Part shown: piece after piece, positions 31,401 to 41,396 of the stretch
Layout: each line of letters begins with the position of its first letter
Numbering within the stretch: position 1 is the stretch's first letter
Assembly (NCBI GenBank): GCA_023101725.1
Contig: JALJCO010009077.1
Span: forward strand, 372,001-436,000
Direction: 5' to 3'
DNA: 64,000 nucleotides
Origin: Atherinomorus stipes
Lineage: Eukaryota; Chordata; Actinopteri; Atheriniformes; Atherinidae
Program-made: the position numbers and the translations under genes
Notes under the pieces: model-generated
What the model saw: only the letters and a program-made list of their open reading frames with translations
Database searches by the model: none
Told to the model about the DNA's origin: nothing

Positions 31401-34324
31401 GTAGTTCTATCATTCTACGTAATTTAATTGCTCCAATAAGAGCACACTATCAAGTAAACAGCGCCCCCCCCTCTCTCTCTCCTAACGGTTTATGCACCGT
31501 CCGCTCCCCCCTCCCCTCCCTGTCTGATTCAGCTTGGTGTATGGAACTAGTAGTAACTTCTGTACAGTCAGGTCTGGATTTTCAAACAAATGGATTTAAA
31601 AGAAAACTTCTGCAGCAACACTGAGGGAGGGGGCCACAACCTTGTCATTACCTGTAAGTTTATTTATTTTCTAAATGCTGTCTTGTCTGATAAACGTAGC
31701 TCACTGTCTGAAGTGCCCATGTTGCTAGCAGTTAGCCTTTAGCAAACTCCGTCCGCAGCTTGACCTAGATTCTCCAAATAAGGTCATAGCCAAATAAGGT
31801 GTAGCCAATCAAAATGAAGTCAACGTGGTCTCCGGGTAAAGCTCCATATCATCACCGGACCCAACTGTATTACTGAGGAAGTGAGGTCTGGCGTTTCAAA
31901 ACAATACTCCGCTGTAAAAAATGCCGTTTTTTTCTTTGGAGTATTTACATGTGCAGTGATGCCAACAACATAAACTAGTTTTTAACTGTTATGTCATCAC
32001 TCCTTTAAACCTGAAAAAGGGGCACTCCTTCCTCCCACCACCACTGGAAAAAAAAACAAAAAAACAAAAAAAAAAAAATCACACTTGATAGGCATGTCTT
32101 GTTTTTTTAACTGTAAACTTTAAAACAATAAATCACTGAACAATGAATCGCACATTATTTTTGTTATTAAAATGTTCTACAGAAAATCTTTCAAAAGGTC
32201 TGTGAAATATTGGTATTATAATATTTTGCATATAATTAGCTGCCTGGCCTTGCCTACCATGTGGCTTGTCTTGCTCCTCTCCATCTGAGACTTGTTGCAC
32301 CTCATCTATATTGTATCTAAACATTTGCAATTAGAGGAAGCTCCTGGAGGAAACGGTGAAACTCACCAAACTCAGAACACCTCTTAACAATCTGATGAAT
32401 TCACACACGGTGCAGAGACGGCCGACAACAACGCTCCCTGGCCTCGTGGAGCAAATAAAGCCAAGCAGCTGCTCAGTTTCATCTGCCATCATACAGACAC
32501 AGATGAAGGAAAACAACCGGGTCCACCACCACCACTAGACGCTCTTGACGCACATGACGCGTCAAGAACGTGCTGCTTAATCAGAAGTAAGCTCATCAAT
32601 AAAAACATAGTTTTATTATATTATTTTGGCTATAGCCTGTTTAAGTTATAGTTAGAGGTTTATTTTTAACAGAAAAGCTACAGTATAGTTTCAAGTTTAT
32701 GTCCAAGAGATAATGTTGCAGTTGTACACAAGTCACTGTTCTTATTCTCATTTGTATAACCTATTTTATTTTTCCACAAAAACTTTAGCTAAACTACAAA
32801 CAGTGTCTCTGAGAAAGAGCCTCTAGAGAGAGTTAAATGTTTATTATAGTGCACATGTGTGTTGTGCACATAATCCATTTTTTTATTTTAAGAGTTAATT
32901 CTTTTTTCCACAGAAAAACAGGTTTATAGTTTACAACTTGTATCAACTCTGAGAGTGAAATGTTTACTGTTGTCTGTGTTGGTGCACTGCACTTGCTGTG
33001 TGCTGTACACATAGTTATTGCCACAAGAAAGCTTAACCTTGTAAGCTACAGTACACTCACTCCCGGGCCCTGAGCACGTCCCTGGTCAGGCTGGTGTGCC
33101 AGGCTGCCCATTTTAAGCCATAATGCGACCACAGACTGTACATGCGACTGAGAATTTACTACAATGAGGCTTGTTCAGCTGTACGCGTTCCCGTGATGGA
33201 CATGGTGTTTATGGTGCAACACCGGAGCAAGAGGAATACTGCAGATCTTCTTGCTGGAGTAAGAGTGTTTCCATCTTTCTGAGAGAAAACACTCATATTT
33301 TTGTCTTATTTTTAGTTGGTTGACATGTTTTCCCGACATATGCTCTCTGACTGCTGACTGAATTTTAGGAATCAATGTTAAATTAATTTGATTTTAATCG
33401 ATTCAAACTGATTAATCTTTTTTCTATTCTTGTTTCACTGCTGCAGGTTCCAGGTCTGTGTCAATACTGTATGTCCTGTGCCTGAGTGTGTTGAAACGTG
33501 GACTCTTCTTTTGTATAAATCTGTTTATAATGAAGATGAACAATCACTTTCAATACTTTGCGATTATATATGCTCTTATTGTTTATTAATATATTTGTGA
33601 TGTTTAATTGGACTAATTATCTAAAAGCATCATGCATCAAGTATAATGGAGTGCAATGGGGCCACAGTAGTGTGTCTGACAAAGAGGCTAGCATGAAAAG
33701 TTCACTAATTCCAGCTTCTGATACCAGACATCAGTGAGATGGAACTGACCTTTATACTCTGGAGTGAACTCCTTCATCTCAGGGGGCAGAGACTCGTAGA
33801 AGCGCTGCTCTCTGCTGATCAGAGGCTTACACACTGTGTGGTCATCATACCGCATCATACTGGTGTGGCCCCCCACCTACAAGCACACAAACACACACAT
33901 AAGACAGCTAAAGTAATGAGCAAAACAGGTGATGTAAACAGTGAAACTACAGTAAAAACAGGAAGTCATTAGCTTCTCATTTCCTCCTGCATTCCAGGTG
34001 TCTTAGTTTCTGAGCACAAGGCTTTAACACTTGTTATCTGGCATAAACATGCGTTTCGGTTTTCTTTTTTTGTTTGTTTTTTAACAAACAAAAAAAGATT
34101 TGTTTTTTGTTTTTTTCTTGTTATAAAATTTTCTTTCCAAAGAGATAAAGTTGGATATCAACACTAAGTTCCATCTTTATTGGTCACCATATGCTACTTG
34201 CACACACCTGGTGTATGAAAGGCTCCAAAGGAACGCCTCCTCCTCGTGATCGAAGTGAAGCCCCTCCCCCTGGCCCCGTCCCCGGTAACTTGCTGTCCAT
34301 GTTGTTGGTGTGAGGGAGGCACAT
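15965..34324 (-). CDS. ip6k1: Inositol hexakisphosphate kinase 1 (7 coding exons, complete)
   Basis: IP6Ks phosphorylate InsP6 at the 5 position to make the pyrophosphate 5-InsP7, using ATP, in cytosol and nucleus. Coding exons in transcript order: 34324-34208, 33876-33750, 22936-22696, 21399-21218, 19242-19067, 18505-18272, 16477-15965. They total 1590 nt (529 residues plus stop), with every border AG/GT and every phase compatible. Motifs: PCILDLKMG (residues 237-245, the family PxxxDxKxG inositol-phosphate-binding site), [10 protein letters not shown] (349-358) and MIDFAH (484-489, metal-binding Asp486). The blocks [32 protein letters not shown] and [12 protein letters not shown] match IP6K1, not IP6K2 or IP6K3. 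Human IP6K1, from memory, is 441 residues. The excess here lies mainly in a proline/serine-rich insert of the last exon. Start codon chosen because MC...[10 protein letters not shown] aligns with the human N-terminus. Confidence 0.93.
16478..18271. other. ip6k1 intron 6, no recognised feature
   Basis: Intronic sequence between the last two ip6k1 coding exons. Only short A- and G-runs (17213-17221, 18047-18058) are noticeable; no exon or clear transposon was recognised. Confidence 0.4.
18272..18505 (-). CDS. ip6k1: ip6k1 coding exon 6: SSLL motif exon
   Basis: Exactly 78 codons in phase 0, between acceptor TTTTTGCAG and donor GGAAAG|GTGAGT. It encodes [38 protein letters not shown] and [11 protein letters not shown]. 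Confidence 0.95.
19067..19242 (-). CDS. ip6k1: ip6k1 coding exon 5: catalytic PxxxDxKxG exon
   Basis: Found by reading the minus strand between recognised exons; it does not stand out as a long open frame. Acceptor TTTTAACCAG, donor ATGCAG|GTAGAA. It encodes [20 protein letters not shown] and [20 protein letters not shown]. It carries the family signature Pro237, Asp241, Lys243 and Gly245. Confidence 0.93.
19300..19843. mobile_element. TTAA-flanked MITE
   Basis: The left end TTAAAGGTAGAGGTCCCCGA mirrors the right end TTCGGACTCTACCTTTAA. TTAA occurs at both borders. The 544-bp interior has no transposase. It lies directly upstream of the catalytic ip6k1 exon 5 (19067-19242), in the intron. 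Confidence 0.65.
19844..21217. other. ip6k1 intron 4, remainder
   Basis: Intronic. It contains the A16/G16 homopolymer pair at 20161-20192 and a segment ending GATTACTCCTTTAA (20277) that looks like one end of another TTAAAGG-type element, its partner not found. Nothing coding. Confidence 0.35.
20161..20192. repeat. (A)16(G)16 homopurine tract
   Basis: Sixteen A directly followed by sixteen G. It is purely purine on the plus strand, inside an ip6k1 intron. Confidence 0.9.
21218..21399 (-). CDS. ip6k1: ip6k1 coding exon 4
   Basis: Acceptor CTTCCTTGCAG; donor CTCTTCA|GTATCC, three codons before the open frame would end. It encodes [20 protein letters not shown] and [20 protein letters not shown]. 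The single trailing A joins AA of the next exon to make the Lys of DRKLFKFLLLEN. Confidence 0.92.
21586..22183. mobile_element. Non-autonomous DNA transposon with ~200-bp inverted repeats
   Basis: The left end CAGTTGTGTGAAAAAGTG is mirrored by the right end TTTCACACAACTG. The arms continue complementary (CCCCTTCCTGATTTCTTACT against AGTAAGAAATCAGGAAGGGG). The middle has the GGTTGGGCCACCCTTAGCAG phrase of a family abundant in fish. No intact ORF. In an ip6k1 intron. Confidence 0.75.
22696..22936 (-). CDS. ip6k1: ip6k1 coding exon 3
   Basis: Acceptor GTCCTGCCAG, donor GACAA|GTAAGA. It encodes [20 protein letters not shown] and [20 protein letters not shown], followed by a charged, probably disordered tail. 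An intron of about 10.8 kb precedes it, containing Tc1, L1 and MITE insertions. Confidence 0.93.
22937..23845. other. ip6k1 intron 2, first part
   Basis: Intronic sequence between exon 3 and the Tc1 element; no exon, RNA gene or repeat recognised. Confidence 0.35.
24169..25220 (+). pseudogene. Tc1-type transposase pseudogene
   Basis: Readable in pieces across frames: an N-terminal helix-turn-helix remnant (24169-24480), [35 protein letters not shown], then [15 protein letters not shown] to [13 protein letters not shown]. There is an early stop six codons after the ATG, and frameshifts near 24300, 24440 and 24690. Of the DDE residues, the first Asp (SDES) and the Glu (ENLWG) remain. The second Asp, normally in FQQDLAPAH, is Tyr (TAC at 24865-24867). 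Confidence 0.85.
25215..26254 (+). mobile_element. 5'-truncated L1-type LINE nested in the Tc1 element
   Basis: The frame from about 25230 to 25981 is open and encodes an L1 ORF2 C-terminus: [60 protein letters not shown] and [19 protein letters not shown]. The zinc-knuckle-like CxxxC..H..H/C spacing is kept. A short A-rich tail ends at 26254. The 15-bp flanks at 25200-25214 and 26255-26269 are direct repeats with one mismatch, a target-site duplication. Confidence 0.85.
26490..30504. other. ip6k1 intron 2, middle part
   Basis: Intronic. The stretch 26560-27310 (e.g. CCCCATAGACTCCCATGTTA) reads like a dispersed fish repeat but no ends were resolved. 27.3-30.5 kb holds short ATTC/GTTC runs (30100-30125) and otherwise nothing recognisable. 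Confidence 0.35.
30505..31185. mobile_element. Foldback element with an inner palindrome
   Basis: The outer ends are inverted: CAGCCTGAC...GAAATACACGGCAAGTCA on the left, TGACTTGCCGTGTATCTC...GGTCAGGCT on the right. A second, nearly perfect palindrome (30725-30951) sits inside. No coding sequence. In ip6k1 intron 2. Confidence 0.68.
30725..30951. repeat. 227-bp near-perfect palindrome
   Basis: ATGGGCTATATGCACA at the left and TGTGCATATAGCCCAT at the right. Arms of about 95-100 bp include TTTCATTATTGGACAAACTG and its complement CAGTTTGTCCAATAATGAAA. The spacer is about 30 bp around 30826-30856. Confidence 0.85.
31220..32008. mobile_element. TTAA-flanked MITE
   Basis: The left end TTAAAGGTGCCATGACAT mirrors the right end TATGTCATCACTCCTTTAA, with TTAA at both borders. 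The 789-bp interior has no transposase. It shares the TTAAAGG terminus with the elements at 10970 and 19300 but differs internally. Confidence 0.6.
32009..33749. other. ip6k1 intron 2, last part
   Basis: Intronic; an A-rich stretch with C interruptions at 32047-32078. No exon, RNA gene or clear repeat recognised. Confidence 0.35.
33750..33876 (-). CDS. ip6k1: ip6k1 coding exon 2
   Basis: It starts after acceptor GCTTGTAG and ends TATAAAG|GTCAGT. It encodes [20 protein letters not shown] and [13 protein letters not shown], among the most conserved N-terminal IP6K sequence, which contributes to the ATP-binding lobe. Confidence 0.93.
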
Positions 34325-34353
34325 GGCTCCTGGCGGACGCGCCGCGCCTCCTC
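34208..34353 (-). CDS. ip6k1: ip6k1 first coding exon (start codon 34324-34322)
   Basis: Acceptor TTCTTGGCAG lies just above 34353. After 29 noncoding bases comes ATG, giving [15 protein letters not shown] and ending [12 protein letters not shown] before donor CAG|GTGTGT. The C-terminal half aligns with human GVLLEPFIHQ; the middle is Gly-rich and divergent. Confidence 0.85.
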
Positions 34354-34999
34354 CTGCCAAGAAGAGAAAGATTTATTTTACAGTACATGATTACAATGAG
34401 AATTTCTCAGGTCTTTTGCTCTTTTAGTGATCCAGCTCCCCCCTTCAGGAACAGTAACATTTTTCTTTCTCAGTACAAATGTTTGGAGACATTTTGTCGT
34501 TATTTGAACAGCACAGCAGAGTTATGGCAGGCAAAGGAGGGCAACAACATGAATTTAAAGTTTTAACAGTTTGTTGGAATTATATGATCGAAGAACAAGA
34601 ACATTAGAGATCAGAGTTTTAACATCAGTTTTCTGCTCAGTGTACTGAATGCCGTGATTGATGCTTTTAAGTCATATCAAAAATTGACCTTTTCAAGCCG
34701 AAGCTGACGCACCTTCATTGCGCATCATGTCATCCACAGAGACAGAACCAAAATGATAAATTCTTACATAAATTCTTACAAACACTAAAAATACTTAAAA
34801 TCCATAGCAAGGAACAATTTTCCCAAACCATCATTGTTGTCAAGATGACGTTCTGTTTACAGATGTTTAGCAGACTAAAACCAGTGACTCTATAAACATC
34901 CTCTGCTATGGTCTGGACAGTGGAGACCATAATGACCTTTAGCTGTCTTACTCCATGACTGGCACAATTTTAAACACAGCAGCATGTTCTTAGTCTTAC

Positions 35000-35246
35000 C
35001 CTGGGCATGGGCTCTGGTGTGCAGTGACGGGGAGGGGGGGGCACAGGGCACCACGGGCTGCTGGGAGCGCACGCCGGCCCCGGGGGGAGGCGGCGCCAGA
35101 CCGAAAAACCACCTTGCAAAGCTTCCAATGAGAGTGCTCCAATCCACCGCCAGCAGCACAGCAACCCAGTGAGGGCAGGGGGTGGGGGGGCAGAGAAGGG
35201 GGGTGGCAGGAGGAGCAGGATGTCAGTTAGGCAGGGTCTCCAGTTC
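35000..35246 (-). other. Candidate ip6k1 5' exon upstream of the start codon
   Basis: A GC-rich island in AT-rich surroundings. It has a good pyrimidine-rich acceptor (TTTCTTTCTTATCC...ATGCAG) above 35246 and donor CCCAGG|GTAAGA at 35000. Spliced to the 34353 acceptor it continues in frame into the ip6k1 ATG with no stop after 35223, but no in-frame ATG is present. Most likely 5' UTR. Confidence 0.5.
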
Positions 35247-36879
35247 CTGCATGGAAAGGATAAGAAAGAATGTTGAGTTTACAGTAATTAGTGCATATTC
35301 AGCACGATACAATACTGATTTTTGGACACTTAAAGTACAATCTGTATTGCAAAAACTGATCAAACTCAAAAACAAATATCTGTGCATTTACATCCAGACT
35401 CAGTAAACAAATCAATGACACATTTTTGAAGAAAAAAATAAACATGAAAGGAACCAACTTGAAACTTGAAACACAACTCAAAGTAGTTGAATCTGAGCAT
35501 GCCACTTCCTTGTTTCATTATAAAAAATGCATGTAAACCAGTATTCTGGGCAAATCCCTGAACGTCTGAATGCATCAGATCTCACAAATATACACACAAT
35601 GCATGCAAAAACATTATAATTGTGTAATAAGCAGAACATTTTCTGTTAATTAACAATTAGCTTTTAAACATTATTCTCTGAATTTCTTCTCTAGAGTGGA
35701 ACAATTTGGCTATCAGTTTCAGTATCAAATGAATGAAAAAAATAGGAAAAATACTTTATTGATCCCAGAGAGAAATAAACGAAAATCTATTTGCTTGTGA
35801 CAAAAATAATACTTGAAATAAAATAATAATAATTTGTTGTTTTAGGATAACATCGTTAACAATAACCACAATTTTATAAGATTACTAGAGAAGAAACAAT
35901 TATAACATAAACACTATTTTTGGGAACTGCCACTGTAAATGGATAAATACAACATACAAATATAACAAGTAATTCCTAAAACCAGGTAAATTTACTCTGA
36001 AAAACATTCAATTTGATATTTGAGATCTACGTTTAGCAAAAGATCATAATCAGCTCAGTAAATTTTAATATGATGTTTCCTTTTTTATATCCATCACACT
36101 ATTTATGCAAGCTCCTGCACCTTGCAATGCATGGTCATGTTAACTTGACAATACTCCTTACAATTTACTAGTATTTTATTTACAGGGATATAAAAAGAAC
36201 AACACTATTGTGGACTTTTGGTCTGGGTGGTCCTCATTTGGTAGATTCCTACTATTTCTTTTACAGGGAAATCTTGTTTTTGTCTTTTTTCCCCCCAACC
36301 CTACGTCAGCAGTTTTAGGGTCCTTATCTCATTTAACATAATAGTGCTCTGAAAGCGGGTCCATAAAATCACATACAAAACACTAACAATAACAAAACAT
36401 ATTTTCCTGTTTGTTGTGGAAAAACTTCACCAGCCTGCACAGAACTCGTAATCTGAACACATCCAACATCTGTGGAAAAAACAGGAAAGCCACCTATAAG
36501 AGCCACAAACCTCCATCCAATAGACTGAGTGTCCAGTCAAGAACAGAAGCATTTCCAGCTGCTTTCACTATCATAGCCACACTTCCATTAATTAACACAA
36601 TAATTAACACAATGTCTTTATACAATTAAGGCTGTCTGTTTTTGGGATTGCAACTGACTGGATGGATGCCTCCCTCCCAAACTGTTCTGGGACCACACAG
36701 TCTTGTTTCACAAGCTCTTGATGTGTAGTGGTTAAAAGTATTTAGAAAAGGAGAAGATGAAACATGTAAAACTCACAAGCAAAAACATGAAATGTGTTAA
36801 AGGATGAGAGGCCAAATTTGTGAAACTAAAAAATATTTTTCAGCAGAACAAACAAAACCAGAGCCGAACACTCAAAGAA
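35247..36879. other. Presumed ip6k1 5' intron, no recognised feature
   Basis: AT-rich. A LINE-tail-like phrase (AAAATACTTTATTGATCCCAG, 35748 onward) is present. Nothing else recognised on either strand. Confidence 0.35.
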
Positions 36880-37110
36880 AGAGATGATGATGATGACTCC
36901 GATAATTATAATGGAATGTCAAACATGCCCATAAAAACGCCTAAGGGTAAACCCAGGACACACTGGAGAGATTACATCTTTCGGCTAGTTTGGCAACGCC
37001 TCAGATTCCCTTTTGGAGGGCTGGAGGAGACAGCAGGGGAGATTGATTGGACTGTGGGCCACACAAGCAGGTCCTGGACAGAATGGATTGACACGAATGC
37101 TGTCAGGAAG
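36880..37110 (+). mobile_element. LINE 3'-end fragment
   Basis: GGTAAACCCAGGACACACTGGAGAGATTAC... translates in pieces to KPRTHWRDYIFRLVWQRL. It resembles the RTHWRDYISRLAWERLG tail encoded by a very common fish L2-like LINE. Short, frameshifted remnant. Confidence 0.55.
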
Positions 37111-37131
37111 AAAATAATTCTATATTATCTG

Positions 37132-37632
37132 TAGGGATGTCATGATTACAGATTTTCTTGCTCCGATTATTGTCAACGAAATGCTTACGATTTTACGATT
37201 ATTACATCTGAATTCCCAAACATCATAAATGTGTAAAATCACATGAACACTCTTCACAGATCTTTACATTTTAATTATATTTGTCAAAATTGATACGTTA
37301 ATACAAAGAGATTAAATTAACTAAATTTTGTAGTTTGTTTTTAAACATTAATGCATAAACAACAAGGTTATCACTCATGGCATGCGGTATTCAAAATCTG
37401 AATTTGGTGTTATCCTGGTCAGAGGAGCCGATTCTGGATATGTAGGTATCTTATCAGAGTGGTGAACAGAATTAAACCCACTTTAACCTCTTTATTTCTG
37501 ACCCATCAAATAACTTTGTGTTCATTCTGCCGTCATGGTCCAGACATTATCTTTGATGTTAAGTCACTATATTGAGGAATCTTCGCAATTAAATAATCGT
37601 GGCATGTGAAAGTAAATAATCGGGACATCCCT
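37132..37632. mobile_element. Probable hAT-type MITE
   Basis: The left end TAGGGATGTCATGATTACAG is mirrored by AATCGGGACATCCCTG on the right. AT-rich interior without coding sequence. An exact target duplication was not resolved. Confidence 0.5.
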
Positions 37633-38198
37633 GTAATCACCTGACACAAAATGTTTTTATAATCACAAAAGTCTGTCAAGTTATTCATTAGAAGTTACTG
37701 TATGTTTTCCAAACTGGTTTTATTAATTAACTCCACACATCGATAAACTCACTGTGCTGCACTGCAATTTTCACAAATAATATAATACAGTACCAATAGT
37801 AGTTAAATAACTTATTAAACCTGTTTAATCAATAGTTAACTTAATCAAGCTTCCAAAAAGAGAGATGCCTCTAAATGCTAGTCTGTGGAGAATAGGAAGA
37901 AACTCACACCTTCTACATCCACATGGACTGGTTTTGGACATGAAACTTCTGGAATGATAACTGGTCTGGCTCTTTCACCCACCATCAGCATGACACACCA
38001 GCAATGTACTTTTGGAAGAATTGAAGGAAATTCCCTAAACCTGGTTCCAAATTCGCCTGGAAAACCTCAAACCACATGAGTGGAGGATAGGCTTTTTTAA
38101 AATTACATCACCAGTATGAATAATGTCACCTCTTACAGGAAAATGATCAGATGTCCTGTAAATGAATGGGTTGACATTTTCAATGAAGGGCTTTTTCT

Positions 38199-38199
<1 letters not shown>

Positions 38200-38255
<56 letters not shown>
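38200..38255. repeat. (AC)n microsatellite
   Basis: About 27 uninterrupted AC dinucleotides in the presumed ip6k1 first intron. Confidence 0.95.
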
Positions 38256-38256
<1 letters not shown>

Positions 38257-40319
38257 CCTGCCCTACAGTGACCTAAGTTGAAGATCAAAACCTAAAACTT
38301 CAAACATGACGGTGAACTAAGAAATGCTTCTAACTTTTACACAGCCATTTTGTGCTGAGTAATGCTAATCAGCATTGGGTGCACAAATTTAAACAGTTAA
38401 ACAGTTAAACAACCAACAGTCTGATCTTAGGTCAAGTCTTGGCCCAGCATGAGCCTCAGATGCAGGCTTTAACCCACATATATGGGTACACACACTCATA
38501 CACATTCACAGGATGTAAACAGTGTTTCCCTTGAGCAATGAATTTTAAAATTAGAACTATAAACATCAGGTCACATCTGCTCCGGCATGATTGAAATCAC
38601 TGATTTAATTCATGACTTCAATCCCATCACTCTGAGATGTATCCACTGAGGAGCAACGCTTTACTCGGGTATCAAGGATATGTCAAGATGATAAATTAAA
38701 ACAAACTTTTAATTCAGATATTTTTTGCCCTGTTGTTATTCACCTTATTCAGCCCCGCCCACTTTTTCAACGGAGGCATTTCTGCATTGGCTTAGCACTT
38801 CCGGTGAGGCGTGTTCTCGATATTGTTCAATGGAAAACATTACATTGGAAGAATCGAAAAGCTGACTGAAAAGGTCCAAGAAAACATTACTAGTTCACCC
38901 AGTTCTCATAACAGAGTGTGAAGATGACATTAACACCAGTCCCATGTCCCTGAAAACTGTTGGTAGCCGACTAGATCTGCCATTTGCTGAACGTGTTCGA
39001 CGGCTGTATTAACTCGGTCTTTCTTGTGAAAATCCATCCAGGAAAGCGTCACCCAGCAGAACCATCTCTAATTAGCACATACTCAGCTCAACTCAATCAT
39101 CCCACACTATTTCAGATCAGATGTACTGAGGGATTCAGATATCTCCACAAATAAGTCACCAAGCATGGCAGCCGTGAGCCGCAGCAGGAATCAAGTGAGA
39201 GCAGAGCGATCAGCTGATTTCTGGGCACTGCAGCGGCTGATAAATAAAAATAAAATAATGTCAAGGGCGTAAAAGGCGGCCATAATCTGTTGCATGAAGA
39301 ACAAGAACATATTCTTCTGAAAGCCGGTGTCAGTCCAAGTCCAGCCGGCAACCTCTCACTTGGCCTAGGTGTCGGTACGAGCTAACAGAGTGTGGAGATA
39401 CAGAGCTGCGATATTGACCCTTTTCACTGTGTCGGCTAATACCAGGATGAAGGTATGTTTATGTGAGAAAAACAGGACTTTATGATCACTGCAATTATTA
39501 TTCTGCTAGATCGCGATAATCTCTTTGAGCCGATGCTCTATGTTGTTGTTGTTGTTTGCCATTATGCTAAGTTAGCTATAGGGCAGTTAGAAGCCTAAGT
39601 TGTTTTAAGGACACTGCTGTAAATATGATTATGTTATGCCTCAACTGAAGGCTAAACTCCAAACTACAAGTGGCAGGCACTGAACTGATTATTAAAGCTG
39701 CTCTTAGAGCAGAGACCGTAAATAAAGAATAAAGCAGAGTCCACCACTAGAGAGCAGCTACTACTGTTAGCAGCCGAGGCTAACACCGTTAGCTTTTGGG
39801 GCAGAAATTGTGATGGAATTGAAACAAAGTGTTAGATTGCTCTCCCTCCAGTTGTTGTGGCACAGGCAGACAAAGCAATGAATGCTGCTCGTGTTTGAAC
39901 AATCTATTCATGTAGCTCATCCGCGGGGGCAGAGGTAGACTACCGCAACAGTTACTATCCGGAAGTTGTAGGCCAAAATGGCGGCGCCCATTCTGACTTC
40001 CTGAATAAGCTGAATAGCCCTAAATTGTAATTCTAGCCTGAAGTGCAAAAAGGAAATTGAATATTCAGGAAAAACTTATCGTGATAATGGTTTCAAAATT
40101 TCAAATTTGAAAATAAAAAGGCCACTGCAGTCTGTTTTATTTTTATTAAGATTATGAATTATGAATTGAAGATTATGAATTAAGATTATGAGTAAGAAAT
40201 CGGTTCTTGAAATTCTACACAAGTGGCGGTTACCTTTAAAACATCTTTTTGCATTCCTTAAATGAAACTATTTTTTTATATTTTGCACTCACGGTTACAA
40301 GCACATGCACACACACACG
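38256..40319. other. Presumed ip6k1 5' intron, no recognised feature
   Basis: Sequence at 38740-40000 is somewhat richer in GC and in TTAGC/GCTAA words than its surroundings and may contain an unrecognised dispersed repeat. No exon found. Confidence 0.3.
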
Positions 40320-40625
40320 TTTGTTTTTATATCGCCGTGGGGTATATCCATTGACATAATGCATTCCCTAGCCCCTTACCCTAAGCCTATTGCCCATAAC
40401 TGATTGCCTAAACCTAACCCTTGTCCTAACCCTAACCAAAACCTAATTGTAACTTAATCTCTAAAACCTAATCTTGACCCTCAAAATGGGGTTCGTACCC
40501 GTGGGGACCAGTAAAATGTCCCCACAAGGGCAAGACGTCCACATGGTGATGGTAAAAATCTGGAACATGGTCCCCACAATGTTGCAAAAACGCACAGACA
40601 CACACACACACACACACACACACTA
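40320..40625. repeat. Dispersed 'GTCCCCAC' repeat with degenerate telomere-like units and (AC)n
   Basis: It has a block of CCTAACC-like units at 40370-40450, then GTGGGGACCAGTAAAATGTC, CCCCACAAGG and GGTCCCCACAATG. The block closes with (AC)n at 40599-40622. This arrangement recurs in many fish genomes. Confidence 0.6.
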
Positions 40626-40924
40626 AAACACGTGCTTACACAGCAACAGTGTTGGGGGGGGGATTTTAACTTGCAATTTTGTCTCCCTATAACATCAACT
40701 ACTATTTTGCTGTGTACAAACCCACTACAAAAAAATTAAATTCTGCCACTGTGACTCTGGTATTTTAAAACATCTTGCAATGTATGATTGTCGAGGCTCT
40801 GAGCACATAATGTATAATCTGATATGGATTGGGGTGATGAAATTCAAAATATAACTGGAAATTGTCCTTTGGCCCATCATATCTCATACTATAAGGGTAT
40901 GTGATAAATACAGCATAACATCCA

Positions 40925-41180
40925 TCTATCTGCCTTTCCTCTATACCCGATTTATCCGGTTCATGGTCAGGGGAGGTTGGAGCTTATCTCAGCTGTCGCT
41001 GGGGTAGAGGTGGGAAAAATCTTGGACTGGTCAACAGTATATCACAGGGTTAACTCAAAGACAGACAACATGCACATTTGTACCTACAATCAGTTCAGAT
41101 TCGCCAGATGACTGTGAGAGAAAACCAAAACCTCCAAAACCCATGGATCTACAAGGACGCCATCTAAACTCCACACACAA
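40925..41180. mobile_element. LINE-associated dispersed repeat fragment
   Basis: CCATCTATCTGCC...TACCCGATTTATCCGG, GGAGCTTATCTCAGCTGTC and ACAGACAACATGCACA are phrases of the widespread fish 'TATACCGCTTATCC' repeat. A second, clearer copy lies at 53650-54290. Confidence 0.5.
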
Positions 41181-41396
41181 AGACTCCAGATGTGTTTAAA
41201 CCAGTTTTCTTACTTTCATGCAAATTGATTTCACTGGGATTTTCAGGGTTTTTTTTAGGCCATGTTTATATTACAGATGTTTAATATTTTTAAATTTATT
41301 TACATTAACATATGAAACATATCTTTTAGAAGGATTTAAAGGTTTGTACTTTACAGTAGATGTTGTTTGTATAACAGGGCAACTATTAGCATCTCT

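Noticed and set aside
15965..34324. Assignment of the kinase to IP6K2 or IP6K3
   Set aside because: The blocks [31 protein letters not shown] and [11 protein letters not shown] match IP6K1; IP6K2 as remembered has NKYHGRKLS and IDFAHTTCRLY.
38035..38250. Open frame encoding CVCVCV on the minus strand
   Set aside because: Translation of the (AC)n microsatellite.
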